Shown piece by piece: positions 1 through 7,383 of a DNA stretch of 64,000 nucleotides. The notes beneath the pieces are model-generated. The model saw only the letters and a program-made list of their open reading frames with translations. It was not told where the DNA came from and did not search any database. Source of the DNA: Geomonas sp. Red32. Its GTDB lineage: Bacteria; Desulfobacterota; Desulfuromonadia; Geobacterales; Geobacteraceae. Location: positions 1,488,001 through 1,552,000 of the forward strand of contig NZ_JAKLOY010000001.1 in assembly GCF_023652955.1 (NCBI RefSeq), given 5' to 3'. Made by a program: the position numbers and the translations under genes. Every line of letters begins with the position of its first letter. The stretch's first letter is position 1.

Positions 1-210
1 CGCATGATCAGGAAATTCTGCGAACCCGACGCGGCGGGAAACCGCATGCTCGAGCTGGTCACCGACCGCCTGGGCCTCTCGGCGAGGAGCTTCACGAGGA
101 TACTCAAGGTAGCCCGCACCATCGCCGACCTGGAGGGCGCCGACACCGTCAACGAACAGCACATCTCCGAGGCGATCCAGTACCGGAGCCTGGATAGAAA
201 GACTGGTTAA
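1..210 (+). CDS. comM: ComM/YifB-family Mg-chelatase-like AAA ATPase, C-terminal end (partial)
   Basis: Only the last 69 codons are present; the reading frame is open to the left edge, so the gene starts outside the window. The visible part matches the C-terminal Mg-chelatase-type domain of the ComM/YifB family: a helix with [17 protein letters not shown], then [16 protein letters not shown] and [13 protein letters not shown], ending shortly after as usual. ComM is a hexameric helicase that promotes branch migration during natural transformation. Nothing of the ATPase core or Lon-like N-terminus can be checked here. Identification rests on the C-terminal signature alone. Confidence 0.85.
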   Translation, partial: RMIRKFCEPDAAGNRMLELVTDRLGLSARSFTRILKVARTIADLEGADTVNEQHISEAIQYRSLDRKTG

Positions 211-260
211 CGGAACGGGTCGGGAGCCTGCCTACCCAAAAGCGGACCTGCTTTTTCCGA

Positions 261-365
261 GGTGAGGTCGTAGATAACAAAAGTAAGACCTCGTTTAAGA
301 GAAGTAAGACCGCACTTAAGGAAAATAAGACCACATATAAGTGAAGTGACACCGCAGGTAAAGAA
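261..365. repeat. 21-bp degenerate tandem repeat array 1 (five units)
   Basis: Five consecutive 21-bp units start at 261, 282, 303, 324 and 345. They share a core like AGTAAGACC-N3-TTTAAG. Because 21 is a multiple of three, the minus strand reads as heptapeptides of the CGLTSLK type, but no ribosome binding site supports translation. No spacers separate the units, so it is not a CRISPR. The array lies in the 740-base gap between the ComM end and the gene at 951. Confidence 0.85.
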
Positions 366-537
366 ATCGTCCCCCTCATGAGGCAAGGCGAGGCGTTGCT
401 TAGGCAAGGATGGGGCCGAAACTGGCTTCGACAGCTCTCCATCGACGAAAAAAGGGTGGCCGAAAACGAAATATGAGGCATCCGAGAGAAAAAAGAGGGG
501 GGAAGGAGCGGGGGGAGGGGGACTTTCAATTTTCGAG

Positions 538-682
538 GACGTCGTTCGAGAAAACGCAGGACTGCTTCATGTTAAAGCAGGTCGTATTTTACTTAAAACT
601 GACCCCATCTTATCTAAAGCTGACCTCATATTAGAAAATGCAGCCTCACCTTGGAAAATCCGACCCCGCCTCGGGAAAGGCC
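538..682. repeat. 21-bp degenerate tandem repeat array 2 (about seven units)
   Basis: Units of 19-21 bp start near 538, 559, 580, 601, 622, 643 and 662. The core is like GACCCCATCTTATCTAAAGCT and resembles array 1 in the same orientation (GACC, then TTA and AAG). The plus-strand frame gives a short heptad (YLKLTPS-like) without a plausible start. The two arrays flank about 170 bp of unrelated purine-rich sequence in which I see no gene. Confidence 0.8.
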
Positions 683-766
683 GGCGGTCGTTTTTCTCTG
701 GGAGTCATCGCGATAACCGGAGTACGGGGCATTCGAAGAAGAGACAGTGGCTTTTCGAGAGGGGGG

Positions 767-802
767 AAGGACTTACATGGCTCGTGTAAGTCCTTTTCTT
801 TT
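767..802 (+). terminator. Perfect 11-bp hairpin with T-rich tail
   Basis: AAGGACTTACA (767-777) pairs perfectly with TGTAAGTCCTT (785-795) over a 7-base loop and is followed by TTCTTTT. It looks like a Rho-independent terminator for plus-strand transcription entering the gap. It ends 150 bases before the next gene. Confidence 0.75.
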
Positions 803-950
803 AGGCTTCGTCCCTCCCCTGGCGCGGAGCTGGGAGGCGCTGTACTGGAGGTAGTGGGGGGCGGGGGAGCAAAATCTACGTGAGGGAACGGCTTTAGTGT
901 GAAAAAATGCTAATGTTGTCTCGTTCGCCAGTTAGCGCGAAGGAGGGATC

Positions 951-1412
951 ATGAGCAATTTCACTGTCGATGCCCTGTTCCGCCATGTCTTGGTCTTCCG
1001 CGGGGCTTTGGCGAGTGCTGCTGCGAAGGGTGTTTCATTGCCGACACTCGACGATTTCCCCCGTGGCGCCTGCGCGGATGCGTCGTTGCTGCTGGCCAAG
1101 CACCTCCAGGAGAAAGGATGGGGGAATGCATTCCTGGTGGTGGGAGAGCGCCGGGGGGAGAGACACGCTTGGCTTCAACTGGGTGACGTCACCATTGACA
1201 TCACTGCGGATCAATTCGAAGACCAGCCCTGCGGAGTCATTGTCAGCGCCGAAAGCCGTTGGCACTCCGCATTTGAAGCCCATGCCAGTGGGGTTGCCGA
1301 TTTCTGCCTGTACGAGCCGGCCTCCGCCACCGCACTGGCCAATGCCTATGAGGCAATCGCGAACTCTATGACTGTTCCTGCCGTCGGGGATGCGAATGGC
1401 ACAATGATCTGA
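951..1412 (+). CDS. Small papain-like (Cys-His-Asp) hypothetical protein
   Basis: A 153-residue cytosolic protein without signal peptide or membrane segment. The start follows GGAGGGATC. The arrangement FPRGACADAS (Cys41), RHAWLQLGD (His72) and TIDITADQF (Asp83/Asp87) resembles the catalytic order of transglutaminase/papain-fold proteins: a Cys at the start of a helix, His and Asp on neighbouring strands. I recognise this as a widespread uncharacterised family; activity and substrate are unknown. It stands alone between a terminator and a convergent regulator gene, so neighbours give no functional hint. Peptidase, amidase or a non-catalytic fold relative all remain possible. Confidence 0.7.
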   Translation: MSNFTVDALFRHVLVFRGALASAAAKGVSLPTLDDFPRGACADASLLLAKHLQEKGWGNAFLVVGERRGERHAWLQLGDVTIDITADQFEDQPCGVIVSAESRWHSAFEAHASGVADFCLYEPASATALANAYEAIANSMTVPAVGDANGTMI

Positions 1413-1543
1413 GTCCGCCGGGGGGAGACGGGCGGAGCAGATACAGAGAGGGCTGATCCTGGAGACCGCATAATGAAGTTACGGGAGACGACGCTGCGGG
1501 ATGGTTTCGCGCCCCTTCCCCAAAAAATGGAAATGGGCCGGGG

Positions 1544-3061
1544 CTAGGAGCGGCCGTGGGGGATACCGAGCTTGTCGAGACGCCAGCGGAGGGTGCTGGG
1601 ATTGACGCCTAAAAGCTCGGCGGCGCCGTTCGGGCCGTAGATCTTTCCTTTGGCGATCTTCAGTACGTCGCTTAGGTGCCGCGCCATCGCTTCGTCAAGC
1701 CTCAGTACGACGGGGGCCCCGTCACGGCGCGGCGGCTGATGGAGCTCTTCGCGTCTCTCCAGCGGCAGTAACTCGAACCTCAGCTTTCCTCCCTGGTGCA
1801 GGATCAGCTCCCGTTCCACCAGGTTTTCCAACTCCCGGACGTTGCCACGCCAGCTGTAGTTGACCAGCCGCTCTATCGCTCCCGGCGCCAGCTCCGGGGC
1901 CCGGTCCATCCCCAGTTCCTGGCTCTTGCGCTTGATGAAGAAGCGGGTAAGGGGGAGGATGTCCTCTTTGCGCTGCCGCAGGGGGGGGACGATGATCGGG
2001 AAGACATTCAGCCGGAACCAGAGGTCCTCGCGGAAGTCCTGCTTGGAGACCATCCGCTCCAGGTTCCTATGGGTGGCGGCAATGACGCGGATGTCGATAG
2101 GGATCGGGCGGCTACCTCCCACCCGCTCGATCTCGCGGTTCTGGAGGACCCTCAAGAGGCGGACCTGGGCAGCTGGGGGGAGCTCGCCTATTTCGTCGAG
2201 GAAGATGGTCCCGCCATCGGCGCGCTCGAAGCGGCCGCGGTAATCGCTGGCCGCCCCGGTGAAGGCTCCCTTCTCGTGCCCGAATAGTTCGCTGTCCAGG
2301 AGGTTTTCGGGGATGGCCCCGCAGTTCACCTTGATGAACGGTCCATTTTTCCTGGGCGACGCGGCGTGGATGGCGTTGGCAATCACCTCCTTGCCGGTAC
2401 CGGTCTCTCCCAGAAGAAGCACCGTGTTGTTGAGCGGCGCCACCTGGCGGACCATCTCGGCTACATGGCGCAGTCCACCCTCGGCGCCGATGACCGGTCC
2501 GGTCAGGCCGATCAGCTCCTTGCTGAGGAAGTGGTTGTCGTCCAGAAGCCGGTCGCTGTACTTGAGGAGTTTCTCGTAGGAAAGGGCATTGACCAGGGCG
2601 ATGGCGAAGGGATTGGCCACCCGGGTAATCAGCTTGAGGTGGCACGGAAGGTACCTCCCCTCACCGTGGGCGCCAAGGACCAGGGTCCCGATCCGCTCCG
2701 CGTCCAGCGTGAGAGGTACCGAGATCAGCGAATTCCCCTTGAGCCGGATGTAGGGGGCCAGCAGGGTGAAGTACTCGTCCTGGTCGTTATGGATGATGGT
2801 GGGAATCGGCTGCCGATCCTGCATCCGTTGCCACACTTCCTTCGGGAGGTGGATTACCTGGTCGAGCTGTTCGCTCCCGGCCACGATGGTGGCAATTCTC
2901 CTGATCGCCTTGAGGCTCACGTCCTGGATGTTGATGCTCAGGGTGTCCAGGGGGAGGTGGAGACTCATGTAGTCGAAGGCCCGCTTGAGGGCGGTCTTCA
3001 CGTCAAGGCTGCTGCAGATCCTGACCGTCACTTCTCGGAAGAACTCATCCTTGTTGACCAT
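1544..3061 (-). CDS. Sigma-54-dependent regulator, GAF-AAA+-Fis HTH (FhlA/NorR-like)
   Basis: A 505-residue bacterial enhancer-binding protein. Residues ~15-170 form a GAF-type sensor domain. The AAA+ core carries Walker A GETGTGKE, the sigma-54 contact loop GAFTGA, Walker B GGTIFLDEIGEL and an arginine-finger region. The C-terminus is a Fis-like helix-turn-helix (GAAELLGVNPSTLRWRL). The start at 3061 was chosen over an upstream ATG because GGGAGGAG lies just before it. The porin gene is divergent, and between them are three GCAACATATTGC-like palindromes and a -24/-12 promoter, so the porin is its likely target. The ligand of the GAF domain cannot be deduced; no receiver domain is present, so control is probably by a small molecule. 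Confidence 0.93.
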   Translation of the reverse strand: MVNKDEFFREVTVRICSSLDVKTALKRAFDYMSLHLPLDTLSINIQDVSLKAIRRIATIVAGSEQLDQVIHLPKEVWQRMQDRQPIPTIIHNDQDEYFTLLAPYIRLKGNSLISVPLTLDAERIGTLVLGAHGEGRYLPCHLKLITRVANPFAIALVNALSYEKLLKYSDRLLDDNHFLSKELIGLTGPVIGAEGGLRHVAEMVRQVAPLNNTVLLLGETGTGKEVIANAIHAASPRKNGPFIKVNCGAIPENLLDSELFGHEKGAFTGAASDYRGRFERADGGTIFLDEIGELPPAAQVRLLRVLQNREIERVGGSRPIPIDIRVIAATHRNLERMVSKQDFREDLWFRLNVFPIIVPPLRQRKEDILPLTRFFIKRKSQELGMDRAPELAPGAIERLVNYSWRGNVRELENLVERELILHQGGKLRFELLPLERREELHQPPRRDGAPVVLRLDEAMARHLSDVLKIAKGKIYGPNGAAELLGVNPSTLRWRLDKLGIPHGRS

Positions 3062-3089
3062 CGTTGCTCTCCTCCCGTGATGAACTATC

Positions 3090-3151
3090 GCAACATATTG
3101 CTGTATATCATTAAAACACAACATATTGCAAAATTAACCGCAACATGTTGC
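3090..3151. promoter_or_regulatory. Three palindromic sites, candidate enhancer (UAS) of the sigma-54 regulator
   Basis: GCAACATATTGC (3090-3101), ACAACATATTGC (3118-3129) and the perfect palindrome GCAACATGTTGC (3140-3151) recur with 28- and 22-bp spacing. They lie about 85-135 bp upstream of the predicted start from the -24/-12 promoter, the usual enhancer distance, and also overlap the probable promoter of the regulator itself, so autoregulation is likely. Confidence 0.75.
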
Positions 3152-3204
3152 GTAAAAGATATGGTTGATACAGCTAAAACCATAGAATAACAGCGACTAT
3201 TGGA

Positions 3205-3221
3205 TTGGCACGCGGATGGCA
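3205..3221 (+). promoter_or_regulatory. Sigma-54 (-24/-12) promoter of the porin gene
   Basis: TTGGCACGCGGATGGCA has the invariant GG (3207-3208) and GC (3219-3220) separated by exactly ten bases and matches TGGCACG at the -24 element. Transcription would begin near 3232, about 110 bases before the porin start codon. Confidence 0.8.
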
Positions 3222-3242
3222 ATGGAGAGTGCGTGAGTGAAA

Positions 3243-3317
3243 GGAACGTTTCACCCGCCGCCATCGCCTCCTCGTTGTCCCTCCTGTGGGGGGGCGGTGG
3301 CGGCGGGTGGACGTTCC
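3243..3317 (+). promoter_or_regulatory. Long inverted repeat in the porin 5' leader
   Basis: A left arm at 3243-3268 (GGAACGTTTCACCCGCCGCC...) is almost perfectly complementary to 3293-3317, giving a stem of about 25 bp in the predicted leader RNA. No T-run follows, so it is more likely an mRNA-stabilising or translation-modulating element than a terminator. Confidence 0.65.
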
Positions 3318-3344
3318 GTTCTTATTTCCAGAACAGGAGGAACC

Positions 3345-4670
3345 ATGAAGAGAAGCACCGTTTTGCTGTCGGCACTCTCCCTCATCCTGGCGGGGAGCAA
3401 TTCTTACGCGAAGCCTTTGGAGGACATCCTCAAGGAGAAGGGGGTGATTTCCGCAGAGGATTACCAGTCGGTGAGCAAGAGCAGTCCGGTTTCCTACGCC
3501 CCCGGTAACGGCGTCACCATCACCTCGCCCGACCGCAACTACAGCCTGAACCTCGGCACCTCGCTGCAGCTCCGCTATACCTTGACCGACCTCGACGACG
3601 TCAACAACAACGCCACCAAGCAGGCCCAGGACTCCAGCAAGTTCGAGCTTCGCCGCATCAAGATGTACCTGAACGGCAACGCCTACTCGCCGGATCTCAC
3701 CTACAAGGTGATGATGAATCTGACCAACCTGCAGGGAGGCGGGGTGAAAAACGGCGGGATCCTGGAGGAGACCTACCTCAATTACCGGCTGGCCGACGAA
3801 TTCCAGATTCGCGCCGGGCAGGACAAGATCCCGTTCGGACGGCAGTTCATTACCTCTTCCACCGCGCAGCAGTTCGTCGACCTCTCGGTGGTCAGTAACG
3901 CCTTCGTCCCCGGCTACGACACCGGCGTCATGCTGAACGGCCGGATTGCCAATGGCCTGGTGAACTACAACGTCGGCGGCTACGGCGGCGTGGGGCAGAA
4001 CACCTACCGCTCCACCACCGACAACGCCTTCGCCGCCCGCCTGACCGTCAATCCGCTGGGAGACATGAAGTATTCGGAAGGCGACGTCGAATACAGCGAG
4101 AAGCCGCTGCTGTCGGTGGGGGGGAGTTTCTACCGTAACACCCTCAACCCGAGCGAGTACAACAGCGCCACGGCGACCAACAACAACATCATGTTCGCCA
4201 ACGTCAACACCGGCTGGTTCGGGCTGGGTAACCAGCTCTCGCCGTCGGCCAAGCAGATCTCGGTCACCGAGTCGGCCGACATCAACACCGCCGGCTTCGA
4301 CACTGCCTTCAAATGGCGCGGCTTCTCGGCCCAGGGCGAGTACTTCATGGCCCAGGCCGACGGGCAGACCACCGGAAACCGTTTGCGGGCCGAGGGCTTC
4401 TACGTCCAGGCGGGCTACTTCGTGATCCCCAAGACCCTGGAGCTGGCCGGTCGCTACTCGTACATCGATCCCAACCAGGACGTCGCGGGAGACCGCTGGA
4501 CCGAAAGCACCGGAGCCGTCTCCTGGTACATCAACAAGCACAACCTGAAGCTGCAGGCTGACTACACCAACGTCCACCGGCAGGCCCTGATCGCCACCAC
4601 CAACAAGGGGGCCAGCGCCAACCCGACCGACGATCAGCAGGTCCGCCTGCAGGCACAGCTTCTCTTCTAA
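3345..4670 (+). CDS. Phosphate-selective porin O/P family outer-membrane protein
   Basis: A 441-residue protein. The start at 3345 follows ACAGGAGGAACC and gives a signal peptide (KRSTVLLSALSLILAGSNSYA) with cleavage near residue 20; a longer frame from 3237 lacks this. After a short N-terminal helix (PLEDILKEKGVISAEDYQ), typical of Geobacter porins, come alternating beta strands such as RYTLTDLDDVNN, FELRRIKMYLNG and IRAGQDKIPFGRQF. The C-terminus ends in Phe (QAQLLF), the outer-membrane barrel signal. It would form an anion or phosphate channel, but specificity cannot be read from sequence. Expression probably depends on sigma-54 and the divergent regulator. The downstream small secreted protein may be co-transcribed. 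Confidence 0.88.
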   Translation: MKRSTVLLSALSLILAGSNSYAKPLEDILKEKGVISAEDYQSVSKSSPVSYAPGNGVTITSPDRNYSLNLGTSLQLRYTLTDLDDVNNNATKQAQDSSKFELRRIKMYLNGNAYSPDLTYKVMMNLTNLQGGGVKNGGILEETYLNYRLADEFQIRAGQDKIPFGRQFITSSTAQQFVDLSVVSNAFVPGYDTGVMLNGRIANGLVNYNVGGYGGVGQNTYRSTTDNAFAARLTVNPLGDMKYSEGDVEYSEKPLLSVGGSFYRNTLNPSEYNSATATNNNIMFANVNTGWFGLGNQLSPSAKQISVTESADINTAGFDTAFKWRGFSAQGEYFMAQADGQTTGNRLRAEGFYVQAGYFVIPKTLELAGRYSYIDPNQDVAGDRWTESTGAVSWYINKHNLKLQADYTNVHRQALIATTNKGASANPTDDQQVRLQAQLLF

Positions 4671-4678
4671 CCCTGCCA

Positions 4679-4718
4679 CTTCCCGCCGGTCCCGGAAGGT
4701 TGACGGGCCGGCGGGAAG
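4679..4718 (+). terminator. GC-rich hairpin after the porin gene
   Basis: CTTCCCGCCGGTCC (4679-4692) pairs with GGGCCGGCGGGAAG (4705-4718). No T-run follows, so it may be a partial terminator or 3'-end stabiliser between the porin and the next gene. Confidence 0.5.
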
Positions 4719-4791
4719 AGACCGGTTGAAGGCGCCGGGCCTCTCCCGGCCAGGCTGATCCGTCAGCAGAATTCAAACAAGGAGTACCAAG

Positions 4792-5067
4792 ATGAAGAAG
4801 ATCGCTCTACTGTTGTTCGCCGCTTTGCTCTCCCTCCCCATGGCCGCCTCGGCCGCCGAGGCGGGGAGTGTGCAGGGCAAAAACCCCTGCCTCCTCGGCT
4901 CGGAGAAGTGCCCGGCGGGCCAGGCCTATACCATCCAGGAGATCATCACCGGCCTCCAGGCCGAGCTCAACAAGGGGGGCAAGGTCTACACCCGGGAGGA
5001 GTTGGTGACGCTGCAGGCCAAGTTGGATGACTACCAGCACCTCCTCGTCAGCATGACCACCAACTGA
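4792..5067 (+). CDS. Small periplasmic hypothetical protein
   Basis: A 91-residue protein with a signal peptide (KKIALLLFAALLSLPMAASA, cleavage near residue 22). The mature part of about 69 residues has two cysteines nine residues apart-or-less (NPCLLGSEKCPAG) that could form a disulfide, then an amphipathic helical region (IQEIITGLQAELNKGG, REELVTLQAKLDDYQHLL). The start follows AAGGAGTACCAAG. It lies 121 bases after the porin on the same strand and may share its sigma-54 transcript. I do not recognise a family. A periplasmic accessory role for the porin is a guess from position only. Confidence 0.75.
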   Translation: MKKIALLLFAALLSLPMAASAAEAGSVQGKNPCLLGSEKCPAGQAYTIQEIITGLQAELNKGGKVYTREELVTLQAKLDDYQHLLVSMTTN

Positions 5068-5121
5068 CCCGGAATATCGGTGGCCGGTCATTCGACCGTG
5101 GCCGCCTCCCAGAACCGGCAA

Positions 5122-5155
5122 ACGGGTGTACCAAGCGGTGCACCCGTCGTTCTTT
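5122..5155. terminator. Bidirectional terminator between convergent genes
   Basis: ACGGGTGTACC (5122-5132) pairs with GGTGCACCCGT (5137-5147) with one wobble over AAGC, followed by CGTTCTTTCT. It sits between the plus-strand small protein and the minus-strand terC gene and could serve both. Confidence 0.6.
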
Positions 5156-5236
5156 CTCCACCCTTCCTTCCCATCAAAACGCCGCTGGAGAAGCATTGAC
5201 CGCCAGCTACCGTTTCTCTTCGTGGGCCCCTTCTAC

Positions 5237-6151
5237 TCACTTCCTCTTGCCGTGCAGCAGCGACACCGCGATGGCGGTGGCGAGGGATACGAAAATGACG
5301 GCCAGCGATACCGGCGTCGAGATCTCCCAACCGCTTACCCCCGCAATCATCTTCCCTCCCACGAAAACCAGTACGAAGGCGATCGCGTACTTGAGGTACA
5401 CGAACATTCCCATGACACCGGCCAAGAGAAAGTAGAGCGACCGCAGCCCCATGATCGCGAAGATGTTCGAGGTGATCACGACGAACGGGTCAAGGGTGAT
5501 CGCCAGGACGGCCGGTATGGAGTCGAGGGCGAAGATCAGGTCGCTCCACTCGATCAGCACGAGTGCTACTAAGAGCGGACTCGCCACCAGCACTCCGCGG
5601 CGGCGGGTGATGAACCAGTCGCCCCTGGTGCGTTTGGTCACCGGGAGGATACTCCGCACCGCCCGCACCACGAAGTTCGCCTCCGGCTCGGGCTCGCCCT
5701 GGCCGCCGAAGGCCATTTTGATGCCGGTCACCACCAAAGCCGCTCCGAACAGGTAGAAGAGCACGTGGAAGCGCTCCAAAAGCTGGATGCCGGCCAGGAT
5801 GAAGACGATCCGCATGATGAGCGCGCCGATGATCCCCCACTTCAGGACCCGGGCCTGGTGCTCTCCCCGGACCCCGAAGTAGGAGAAGATCATGATGAAG
5901 ACGAAGAGGTTGTCCACCGACAGCGACTTCTCGATCACGTAACCGGTGAAGAACTCGAGCGCCCTGGCACTTCCCATGGTGAAGTAGATGGCGGCGTTGA
6001 AGGTCAAGGCAAGGAGGATCCAGACGGCACTCCAGGCCCCCGCCTCCTTGAAGGAGACGTGGTGGCTCTTCCGGTTGAGCCCGAGATCGATAAGAAGCAT
6101 GACGCCGAAAAGAACGGCGAAGACGATCCACATGGTGGCGGTAACGGTCAT
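5237..6151 (-). CDS. TerC/Alx-family membrane protein, probable manganese exporter
   Basis: A 304-residue integral membrane protein with 7-9 hydrophobic segments and the TerC signatures: Asp in LLIDLGLN, VIEKSLSVDNLFVFIMIF in an early helix, and the second acidic helix IEWSDLIFALDSIPAVLAIT. Family members (Alx, YceF/YkoY, MeeF/Y) export manganese or load secreted metalloproteins. It is the second gene of a two-gene unit with htpX, 15 bases downstream. The whole unit sits behind a manganese-sensing yybP-ykoY riboswitch, which strongly supports a manganese efflux role. Length fits the family. The name terC comes from tellurite resistance loci and should not be taken as function here. Confidence 0.92.
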   Translation of the reverse strand: MTVTATMWIVFAVLFGVMLLIDLGLNRKSHHVSFKEAGAWSAVWILLALTFNAAIYFTMGSARALEFFTGYVIEKSLSVDNLFVFIMIFSYFGVRGEHQARVLKWGIIGALIMRIVFILAGIQLLERFHVLFYLFGAALVVTGIKMAFGGQGEPEPEANFVVRAVRSILPVTKRTRGDWFITRRRGVLVASPLLVALVLIEWSDLIFALDSIPAVLAITLDPFVVITSNIFAIMGLRSLYFLLAGVMGMFVYLKYAIAFVLVFVGGKMIAGVSGWEISTPVSLAVIFVSLATAIAVSLLHGKRK

Positions 6152-6166
6152 CGCGGGATTCTCCTT

Positions 6167-7027
6167 TTACCTGCCGTTTCCCCGGGCCATCGCTTCCAGT
6201 CGCGCGATCCGCTCCTCCATGGGGGGATGGGTCGAGAAGAGGTTCATGAGGCTCCCACCGGTGAGCGGGCTGACGATGAAAAGGTGGGCGGTTGCCGGAC
6301 GGGCCTCTTCCATCGGGATCGTCTGGGAGGCGTTGTGGAGCTTGGCGAGTGCCCTGGCCAAGGCCAGCGGGTGGCCGCAGATCCGTGCACCGGTCTCGTC
6401 GGCCAGGTACTCGCGCGACCGCGAGACCGCCATCTGGATCAGCATGGCGGCGATGGGGGCGATGATGGCCATGACCAGGGAACCGACGATCCCGCCTGCG
6501 TTATCTTCGTCGTCGTGACGCCCGGCGCCGAGGATGGCTCCCCACTGGAGCATGCTGCCGAGCATGGAGATTGCCCCGGCGAAGGTGGCGGCAATGGTCC
6601 CTATCAGGATGTCACGGTTTTGCACGTGGGCAAGCTCGTGGGCCATGACCCCTTCCAGCTCTTCCAGGGAGAGGATGCGCAGGATCCCTTCGGTGGCCGC
6701 CACCGCGGCGTGGGAGGGATTGCGGCCGGTGGCGAAGGCGTTGGGGCTTTCGGTCGGGATGATGTAGACGCGCGGCATCGGGAGGTTCGCCTTGGCGGCC
6801 AGCCGGCGCACCATTCCGTAGAAGGCGGGGTGATCCTGCTCCTGGATTTCCTTGGCTCCGTACATGGCGAGGACGATCCGGTCGGAAAACCAGTAGGAGA
6901 AGAAGTTCATGGCGCCCGCCATGATGAAGGCGAAGACCATGCCGGTCTTGCCGCCGATGGCGCCGCCCATGAGCACCATCAGCATGGTGAGAAGGGAGAG
7001 GAGAAGGGTGGTCTTGAGTCTGTTCAT
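6167..7027 (-). CDS. htpX: HtpX-type membrane zinc metalloprotease
   Basis: A 286-residue M48-family protease. Two N-terminal hydrophobic segments ([35 protein letters not shown]) are followed by [13 protein letters not shown], the HExxH zinc site, two further membrane segments and the third zinc-ligand region ([15 protein letters not shown]). Catalysis occurs on the cytoplasmic face and degrades damaged membrane proteins. The start at 7027 follows GGAGGTACACA; the longer frame from 7090 runs back into the riboswitch terminator and is rejected. It leads the htpX-terC operon under a manganese riboswitch, an unexpected regulator for HtpX, which is usually under Cpx or heat control. Confidence 0.95.
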   Translation of the reverse strand: MNRLKTTLLLSLLTMLMVLMGGAIGGKTGMVFAFIMAGAMNFFSYWFSDRIVLAMYGAKEIQEQDHPAFYGMVRRLAAKANLPMPRVYIIPTESPNAFATGRNPSHAAVAATEGILRILSLEELEGVMAHELAHVQNRDILIGTIAATFAGAISMLGSMLQWGAILGAGRHDDEDNAGGIVGSLVMAIIAPIAAMLIQMAVSRSREYLADETGARICGHPLALARALAKLHNASQTIPMEEARPATAHLFIVSPLTGGSLMNLFSTHPPMEERIARLEAMARGNGR

Positions 7028-7064
7028 TGTGTACCTCCGACGATAGATTTTTCGCCGGGGGCAT

Positions 7065-7112
7065 AAAAAAAAGACCTTTACCCCCGGCATGGTTGCCTGG
7101 AATAAAGGTCTT
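7065..7112 (-). terminator. Riboswitch expression-platform terminator before htpX
   Basis: On the minus strand AAGACCTTTA (7112-7103) pairs perfectly with TAAAGGTCTT (7080-7071), directly followed by a run of T (7072-7065). The 5' arm is also the 3' strand of the riboswitch P1 helix, so terminator and aptamer are mutually exclusive: ligand binding should let transcription continue. Confidence 0.9.
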
Positions 7113-7209
7113 GTTGGCAGGTGATCTGCCCCGGTCCCGGGCCTTGCGGCCGTATTGACGAGATCCGGGTCGGCCTTTTGGGGTGGCCGATAACTACTCC
7201 CCTTTACTT
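7103..7209 (-). ncRNA. yybP-ykoY manganese riboswitch aptamer
   Basis: The minus-strand RNA starts AAGTAAAGGGGAGTAGT and ends CCAACAAGACCTTTA, the two conserved flanks of the yybP-ykoY family (AAAGGGGAGUAG and GCAAGACCUUU), with the internal GTCAATACGG motif between. P1 forms from TAAAGG and CCTTTA. Members bind Mn2+ and control manganese exporters such as MntP and TerC/Alx; terC is the second gene downstream. The aptamer begins within a few bases of the predicted transcription start. Confidence 0.92.
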
Positions 7210-7215
7210 GGCCAT

Positions 7216-7244
7216 ACTATAAGCAAGGATATGGTCTCTGTCAA
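7216..7244 (-). promoter_or_regulatory. Sigma-70 promoter for the riboswitch-htpX-terC transcript
   Basis: On the minus strand TTGACA (7244-7239) and TATAGT (7221-7216) are separated by 17 bases, a near-consensus promoter. The start would fall at about 7209, exactly where the riboswitch aptamer begins. Confidence 0.88.
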
Positions 7245-7383
7245 GCTGTTGTATATGACAGCCTGCCGGTTATGGACTCACTCTCAGCGTGCAGCTGGTG
7301 ACTTTGAGGTCTCGGTGGTGACTGTCCCTGAAAGTGAAGCGGCCAGGGGAATGCCAGATGGCGGTTACCAGTGAGTGTCCCTC

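Noticed and set aside
207-407. Small protein made of heptapeptide repeats on the minus strand
   Set aside because: No ribosome binding site, repeated units diverge freely, and frame is kept only by the 21-bp period.
261-682. CRISPR array
   Set aside because: Units are contiguous 21-bp degenerate repeats without unique spacers, and no cas gene is nearby.
7090-7103. HtpX start at 7090
   Set aside because: The extra 21 residues are translated from the riboswitch terminator; ATG 7027 has a good ribosome site and the family N-terminus.
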